Assembly (NCBI GenBank): GCA_029570245.1
Contig: JAKQSH010000177.1
Coordinates: 1 to 8,651, forward strand
From: Deltaproteobacteria bacterium
Lineage (GTDB): Bacteria > Myxococcota_A > SURF-8
Direction: 5' to 3'
Length of the DNA stretch: 8,651 nucleotides
Position numbers and translations under genes: made by a program. Positions 4,904-8,651 of the stretch are shown here, piece by piece. Numbering within the stretch: the first letter of the stretch is position 1; every line of letters begins with the position of its first letter. The notes beneath the pieces were generated by a model, which was not told the DNA's origin, ran no database searches, and saw only the letters and a program-made list of their open reading frames with translations.

Positions 4904-6073
4904 TCAGAAAAACGTACCAAAAATCAGACCGCTCAAGGTCGCCATGACAACGACAAGGCAAACGTAAACAACAGTCTTTTTTGTGCCGATGACACTTCTT
5001 ATCACCAACATGCTTGGCAAACTCAGAGCCGGACCCGCCAGAAGAAGAGCCAGAGCCGGCCCCTTACCCATTCCTGCGCCAATCAGCCCCTGAACTATTG
5101 GGATTTCCGTAAGAGTAGCAAAATACATGAAGGCTCCCACAACAGAAGCAAACAAGTTGGCGCCCAAAGAATTTCCGCCGAGAAGAACAGCAACCCATTC
5201 CGAAGGAATGATGCCTTCATGTCCCGGACGTCCAAGCAGAAAACCGGCAACAAATACACCTCCGAAAAGCAGAGGCAGTGTCATGGCTGCATATTCCCAG
5301 GAAGACGACGCCCAACTTCTGATCTCTCCGCGGCTGAACCAGCGTAACACGACGATGAAAAGCAAAACAACTGAAGCGCCGCTTATCAGCCATTTTGCCG
5401 AATAAACCAGATTCCATATACTTGAGGAATCCCCATCCTGAGGTTTACCCCAGTTAGCAAAAACCAGGAATATGAGCATCAGTGCGAAATAAAAAATATT
5501 CTGTTTAAGCGAGCGCGTACTTTCGTCGGGCGGCAGAACCGGCATGGCGGCCTGTTTGGCGGCTTCATCTTTTCGAAAGATAAGCGCCATAAGCAAGCCG
5601 ATGATAATTGAGAACAGCACAGCACCTGCAGCCCTTGCAATACCGATTTCTGCGCCCAGAACCCGCGCAGTAAGAATTATGGCCAGCGCATTTATAGCCG
5701 GGCCGGAGTAGAGAAAAGCCGTTGCCGGACCAAGCCCGGCTCCTCGCATGTAGATTCCGGCGAACAGCGGCAGTACAGTACACGAACATACGGCAAGAAT
5801 ACTGCCGGAACAGGCTGCGACGCCATAGGCTACGCTGCGTCTGGCCTGGGAACCGAGATATTTCATAACCGAATTCTGCGAAACGAAGTTAACGATTGCA
5901 CCTGCAATAAAAAAGGCCGGAACTAGACATAGAATCACATGTTCGCGGGCATACCATCTCAACAGAGCCAGAGCCTCGAAAATCGCTCCGCTGAAACGGT
6001 CAGATTCAAGCGGCATAAACCAGACCGCAACGAATATCACAAGAAATAAAACAAATTTTTTCCGTTCAGTCAT
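4904..6073 (-). CDS. arsP: ArsP-type permease (PF03773 family), probable organoarsenical exporter
   Basis: The 389-aa integral membrane protein has roughly eight to ten hydrophobic helices and a polar central loop (about residues 168-190). The family core is 'GSILAVCSCTVLPLFAGIYMRGAGLGPATAFLYSGPAINALA' (about 90-131), containing the C-x-C pair Cys96/Cys98 and an extra Cys88; a second half-repeat near residues 310-355 has 'GKGPALALLLAGPALSLPSM'. ArsP proteins export trivalent organoarsenicals such as methylarsenite and trivalent roxarsone, with conserved Cys contributing to binding. This family is broad, so the substrate is inferred from context: it lies directly after arsM and arsC and before the thioredoxin. 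The start ATG is 2 nt after the arsC stop (TAG-AG-ATG), with AGGA inside the arsC end. It would complement arsM by clearing the methylated trivalent product. Confidence 0.85.
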   Translation of the reverse strand: MTERKKFVLFLVIFVAVWFMPLESDRFSGAIFEALALLRWYAREHVILCLVPAFFIAGAIVNFVSQNSVMKYLGSQARRSVAYGVAACSGSILAVCSCTVLPLFAGIYMRGAGLGPATAFLYSGPAINALAIILTARVLGAEIGIARAAGAVLFSIIIGLLMALIFRKDEAAKQAAMPVLPPDESTRSLKQNIFYFALMLIFLVFANWGKPQDGDSSSIWNLVYSAKWLISGASVVLLFIVVLRWFSRGEIRSWASSSWEYAAMTLPLLFGGVFVAGFLLGRPGHEGIIPSEWVAVLLGGNSLGANLFASVVGAFMYFATLTEIPIVQGLIGAGMGKGPALALLLAGPALSLPSMLVIRSVIGTKKTVVYVCLVVVMATLSGLIFGTFF

Positions 6074-6075
6074 CT

Positions 6076-6540
6076 CTATTCCTGCCTGTAATTAAGAAGG
6101 ACACGCAACCGCTCAAGCAATTCATCCCGAACACTGCGAAAAGCCTCCAGCCTGACATCATCTTCCATGTGGGCCGCCGGATCAGGCAATGCCCAGTGCA
6201 GATGCGGTGCGGCACTCAAAAACACCGGACAGACGCCTTCTGCACACAGGGTTATTACTGCCTCTATTCCAGCCGGTGCGATGTCGTTAACGGACTTGCT
6301 GTAAAGCCCCGCTCCCGATATCCCAAGCTCAGACAGAACAGCATTAACCTCAGGCCGAACGGAAGAAGGTTTCGATCCGGCAGATAATACTTCAACGCCC
6401 TCAGGTGCAAGATGTCTGGCAATGGCTTCCGCCAGCTGACTGCGCGCCGAATTCTGCACGCAGATGAACAATATTTTTCTCGGTTTAATAGCAGCAAGTT
6501 CTGCCGCTTCTTCCTGCCATGATTTATGCTTGAATATCAT
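6076..6540 (-). CDS. arsC: Thioredoxin-coupled arsenate reductase ArsC (LMW-phosphatase family)
   Basis: The 154-aa protein carries the low-molecular-weight phosphatase P-loop 'CVQNSARS' (Cys27-x5-Arg33), the redox pair in 'TLCAEGVCP' (Cys99 and Cys104) and the general-acid loop 'HWALPDPA'. The three Cys mark the thioredoxin-linked arsenate reductase type (S. aureus Cys10/Cys82/Cys89), here with a shorter spacing in the second pair. Arsenate is reduced to arsenite at Cys27, and the disulfide then moves to the Cys pair. About 20 extra residues precede the first strand compared with the 131-aa S. aureus enzyme. The ATG shares its A with the arsM stop (TAATG), and there is no clear ribosome site, so translation should depend on coupling. 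It feeds arsenite to ACR3 and ArsM. Confidence 0.93.
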   Translation of the reverse strand: MIFKHKSWQEEAAELAAIKPRKILFICVQNSARSQLAEAIARHLAPEGVEVLSAGSKPSSVRPEVNAVLSELGISGAGLYSKSVNDIAPAGIEAVITLCAEGVCPVFLSAAPHLHWALPDPAAHMEDDVRLEAFRSVRDELLERLRVLLNYRQE

Positions 6541-7379
6541 TATTTTTTACCAGAAAATCTGGCGCTCCAGATTTTTCCTTTAAGGGTTTTGCTTACTTCA
6601 GCCGCTATTTTTTCGGAACTGCAACAGCAGGAAGATGTCTCCTGCGGTATTTCGGATTCTATCAAAGCTTCAAGCTGATCGCCGCCGTATACAAAACGGT
6701 CTGTAACTTCAACAGACTGGAGTCCGGCAGCAATGAGTCCGCCTATGTATTCTTTCTCACTTATAGCTCCGGCTACACATGCGCCGTATAGAACGGCGCT
6801 CTCTCGTACCCACTCCGGCAGATCATCGACCACGATATCGGAAATACTGATCTGACCGCCTGGCTTGAGCACTCTGGCGATTTCGGAAAAGACTTTGTTT
6901 TTTTCGGGAGAGAGATTAATTACGCAATTTGAAATGACCCAATCGACAGAAGCGTCTTCAACCGGCAGATTTTCAATAATGCCCTTTCGCACTTCGATAT
7001 TTTCATATCCGGCGGCGGCTATATTCGACCGCGCACGGCTTATCATATCGTCGGTCATATCCACACCGATTACACGTCCACTCGGCCCGACCTTGCGGGC
7101 GGCAATAAGCAGGTCAATTCCGGCTCCACTGCCTAGATCAAGAACCGTCTGACCTTCTTTCACGTTGCTGAAGGCCAGTGGATTTCCACAGCCGAATGAA
7201 TTAACGACTGCGTCTTCCGGCAACGCCGAAATCTCGTCGGCGTTGTAACCGGCTGTTTTTACAGCCACGCCCTTTTGAAGAGTCGGCGTGCAACCGCACG
7301 AACAACCGCAACCTTTGTTGACACTGGCGGTATAGAATTCGGAAACCTGCTTTCTGATGATATCCTTATCAGTATTCAT
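6540..7379 (-). CDS. arsM: Arsenite S-adenosylmethionine methyltransferase ArsM
   Basis: With ATG 7379 the protein has 279 residues. It starts with a short helix and the Cys cluster CGCSCGC (24-30), then 'NSFGCGNPLAF' (Cys64), the SAM-binding motif 'VLDLGSGAGID' (79-89), the acidic 'GVDMTDDM' loop (105-112), 'VISNCVINL' (Cys152) and 'YGACVAGA' (Cys201). Cys64, Cys152 and Cys201 match the arsenite-binding Cys set of ArsM enzymes, which methylate As(III) stepwise to mono- and dimethylated products. The C-terminal part has an unusual SSCCCSS at 249-255. The ATG at 7379 lies 8 nt after AGGAG; an adjacent ATG at 7382 overlaps the acr3 stop (TAATG) and is equally possible. An upstream in-frame start at 7421 is inside acr3 and is rejected. 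Cytoplasmic; probably translationally coupled to acr3 and arsC. Confidence 0.95.
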   Translation of the reverse strand: MNTDKDIIRKQVSEFYTASVNKGCGCSCGCTPTLQKGVAVKTAGYNADEISALPEDAVVNSFGCGNPLAFSNVKEGQTVLDLGSGAGIDLLIAARKVGPSGRVIGVDMTDDMISRARSNIAAAGYENIEVRKGIIENLPVEDASVDWVISNCVINLSPEKNKVFSEIARVLKPGGQISISDIVVDDLPEWVRESAVLYGACVAGAISEKEYIGGLIAAGLQSVEVTDRFVYGGDQLEALIESEIPQETSSCCCSSEKIAAEVSKTLKGKIWSARFSGKK

Positions 7380-7381
7380 CA

Positions 7382-8446
7382 TTAATTCTCCTGCAAGGGC
7401 CAGTATTTCTGTTTTAGCCACAAAGAGACATTTACCAGAGCAATCAGTACCGGAACCTCAACCAGCGGTCCTATAACCGCAGCAAAAGCTGCACCGTGGT
7501 GAATTCCGAATGTGGCTACCGCCACAGCAATTGCAAGCTCGAAGTTGTTGGATGCCGCAGTAAACGAAAGCGTGGCGCTACGACCATAATCTGCGCCGAC
7601 TTTCTTTGAGATAAAGAACGAAAGGAAGAACATCAGCACAAAATAGATAAACAATGGTATTGCAATACGCACAACATCAAATGGCAGCTGAACAATTGTT
7701 TCGCCCTTCAGGCTGAACATTATTATGATGGTGAAGAGCAGTGCAATAAGCGTTATGGGGCTGATTTTAGGTATGAATACACCGTGATACCATTCTTTGC
7801 TTCTGACACGGATAAGAATGAAACGTGTTATTATACCACCAATAAACGGAATACCCAGATAAATGAATACGCTGGTAGCTATCTGCGAAATGGTGATATT
7901 GACTTCGACACTGCTCAATCCGAACCAGCCTGGCAAAACCGTGATGAAGACGTAAGCGTAAATGGAGAAAAAGAGCACCTGAAAAATAGAGTTAAAAGCG
8001 ACAAGACCAGCACAGTATTCCGTGTCGCCTTTGGCCAGATCGTTCCAGACAATGACCATCGCAATGCAGCGTGCCAGACCGATCAGTATCAGTCCAACCA
8101 TGTATTCCGGCTTGTCGGAGAGAAAAATCACGGCCAGGGCAAACATTAGCAGCGGCCCGACAATCCAGTTCTGCACCAACGAAAGCGATAGAATTTTGAT
8201 ATTACGGAATACGCGCGGCAACTCCTCGTATTTCACTTTCGCCAGAGGCGGATACATCATCAGGATCAGACCAATGGCAATAGGAAGACTGGTTGTGCCT
8301 ACGTCTAACTTGTTGAGAAACAGTACGATGCCTGGGAAAAGCCACCCACCACCTACTCCAGCGATCATGGCAAGAAAAATCCACAGCGTCAGATAGCGAT
8401 CCAGAAATGACAGTTTACCGGAGATACTGCTTGACGCCTGCAACAT
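7382..8446 (-). CDS. acr3: ACR3-family arsenite efflux transporter
   Basis: The 354-aa product has about ten membrane helices. ACR3 hallmarks are 'MMYPPLAKVKYEEL' (63-76), 'GLARCIAMVIVWNDLA' with Cys127 (the conserved Cys needed for arsenite transport in this family) and 'FTAASNNFELAIAVAVATFG' plus 'AAFAAVIGPLVEVPVLIALV' near the C-terminus, with the conserved Glu in the last. ACR3 exports As(OH)3 across the inner membrane using the proton gradient; ArsB is a different, unrelated family. The ATG at 8446 has AGGAGG 9 nt upstream and gives the usual family length; a longer frame to 8572 would run back across the arsR stop and is rejected. It follows arsR after a 68-nt gap, the longest in the operon, with no clear terminator or promoter in it. 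Confidence 0.95.
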   Translation of the reverse strand: MLQASSSISGKLSFLDRYLTLWIFLAMIAGVGGGWLFPGIVLFLNKLDVGTTSLPIAIGLILMMYPPLAKVKYEELPRVFRNIKILSLSLVQNWIVGPLLMFALAVIFLSDKPEYMVGLILIGLARCIAMVIVWNDLAKGDTEYCAGLVAFNSIFQVLFFSIYAYVFITVLPGWFGLSSVEVNITISQIATSVFIYLGIPFIGGIITRFILIRVRSKEWYHGVFIPKISPITLIALLFTIIIMFSLKGETIVQLPFDVVRIAIPLFIYFVLMFFLSFFISKKVGADYGRSATLSFTAASNNFELAIAVAVATFGIHHGAAFAAVIGPLVEVPVLIALVNVSLWLKQKYWPLQEN

Positions 8447-8514
8447 GAACGGAATCCTCCTGGGCAAAAGGTATTTGGCCTGTTGTCGAAATAGCCAACT
8501 TGCACACAAAAAAA

Positions 8515-8651
8515 CTACTCGTCGCGTTCTTTCATTACAGCGATGGTGCATTTGAACATGTCCAACACGCAAGGTGTCAGAAGGCGGTAGCGCACGACAT
8601 TTCCGTCCTTGCGATTTTCGACTATACCGACCGACAGCAGAACCGACAGAT
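8515..8651 (-). CDS. arsR: 3' end of an ArsR/SmtB-family repressor (start outside window)
   Basis: Reading the minus strand from the right edge, one frame is open for 44 codons to TAG (8515-8517). It reads 'LSVLLSVGIVENRKDGNVVRYRL', the end of the recognition helix plus the beta-hairpin wing ('VENRKDGNVVRYRL') of ArsR winged-helix proteins, then 'LTPCVLDMFKC' and a short charged tail. ArsR repressors bind the operator upstream of their own gene and leave DNA on binding As(III) through Cys residues. The Cys pair (Pro-Cys and Phe-Lys-Cys) in the C-terminal helix resembles the sensor Cys positions of some ArsR types with C-terminal As(III) sites, but the N-terminal part is missing, so the sensor class is unknown. 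It heads the operon. Confidence 0.85.
   Translation of the reverse strand, partial: LSVLLSVGIVENRKDGNVVRYRLLTPCVLDMFKCTIAVMKERDE

Noticed and set aside
7383..7421. Longer N-terminus for ArsM (start at 7421)
   Set aside because: It would lie wholly inside acr3. AGGAG with the ATG pair at 7382/7379 fits the operon's overlap pattern.
8447..8572. Longer N-terminus for ACR3 (start at 8572)
   Set aside because: The extra residues overlap the arsR end, are not hydrophobic or ACR3-like, and the AGGAGG before 8446 gives a start at the usual family length.
1..8651. CRISPR arrays, tRNA or rRNA genes, prophage or defence genes
   Set aside because: I found no regularly spaced repeats, cloverleaf-like sequences, rRNA-like stretches or defence-type proteins; almost all the sequence is accounted for by the listed genes.

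Overview
The window is dominated by a minus-strand arsenic gene cluster that fills everything from about 3020 to the right edge. Read in the direction of transcription (right to left) it is arsR (3' end only), acr3, arsM, arsC, an ArsP-type permease, a 79-aa CxxC thioredoxin, a DGC-family putative zinc-binding protein, an ArsF-like lipoprotein and an ArsG/CcdA-like membrane protein. Apart from the 68-nt arsR-acr3 gap the genes are tightly packed: two junctions are TAATG stop/start overlaps, two have 2-nt gaps, and the rest are no more than 24 nt apart or overlapping. This is the layout of one polycistronic operon under ArsR control. Its operator and promoter should lie upstream of arsR, outside the window.

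The left third is on the plus strand. It holds (1) the C-terminal tail of a surface protein with an acidic Glu-Gly repeat and a Gly-Cys / hydrophobic / basic tail resembling MYXO-CTERM or Synerg-CTERM sorting signals, closed by a strong terminator; (2) a TVP38/TMEM64 (VTT-domain) membrane protein; and (3) a 471-aa secreted, extremely cysteine-rich predicted lipoprotein with its own candidate promoter and terminator. Between its terminator (2680) and the converging end of the ars operon (3020) lie about 340 bases without a convincing gene. That stretch carries a 10-bp direct repeat, nested inverted repeats and an orphan ribosome-binding site, perhaps the remains of an insertion element.

How the ars genes should work together, from family knowledge: ArsC reduces arsenate to arsenite with thioredoxin-type electrons; ACR3 exports arsenite; ArsM methylates arsenite with S-adenosylmethionine; ArsP-type permeases export trivalent organoarsenicals such as methylarsenite; ArsF/ArsG-type proteins have been linked to reduction and efflux of nitro- and amino-aromatic arsenicals. 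My own inference is that the last genes may form a thiol relay: cytoplasmic thioredoxin (CPKC), membrane ArsG (Cys23 and Cys141, placed as in CcdA/DsbD), then the extracytoplasmic lipoprotein ArsF (CPTC).

The organism is probably a Gram-negative, anaerobe-type bacterium from a former deltaproteobacterial lineage (Myxococcota/Bradymonadota-like). The reasons are the Cys-rich lipoprotein with its Asp-Gly-Asp linker, the Gly-Cys C-terminal sorting tail and the ars gene order. This is a style-based guess, not a phylogenetic result. No RNA genes or CRISPR arrays were seen.
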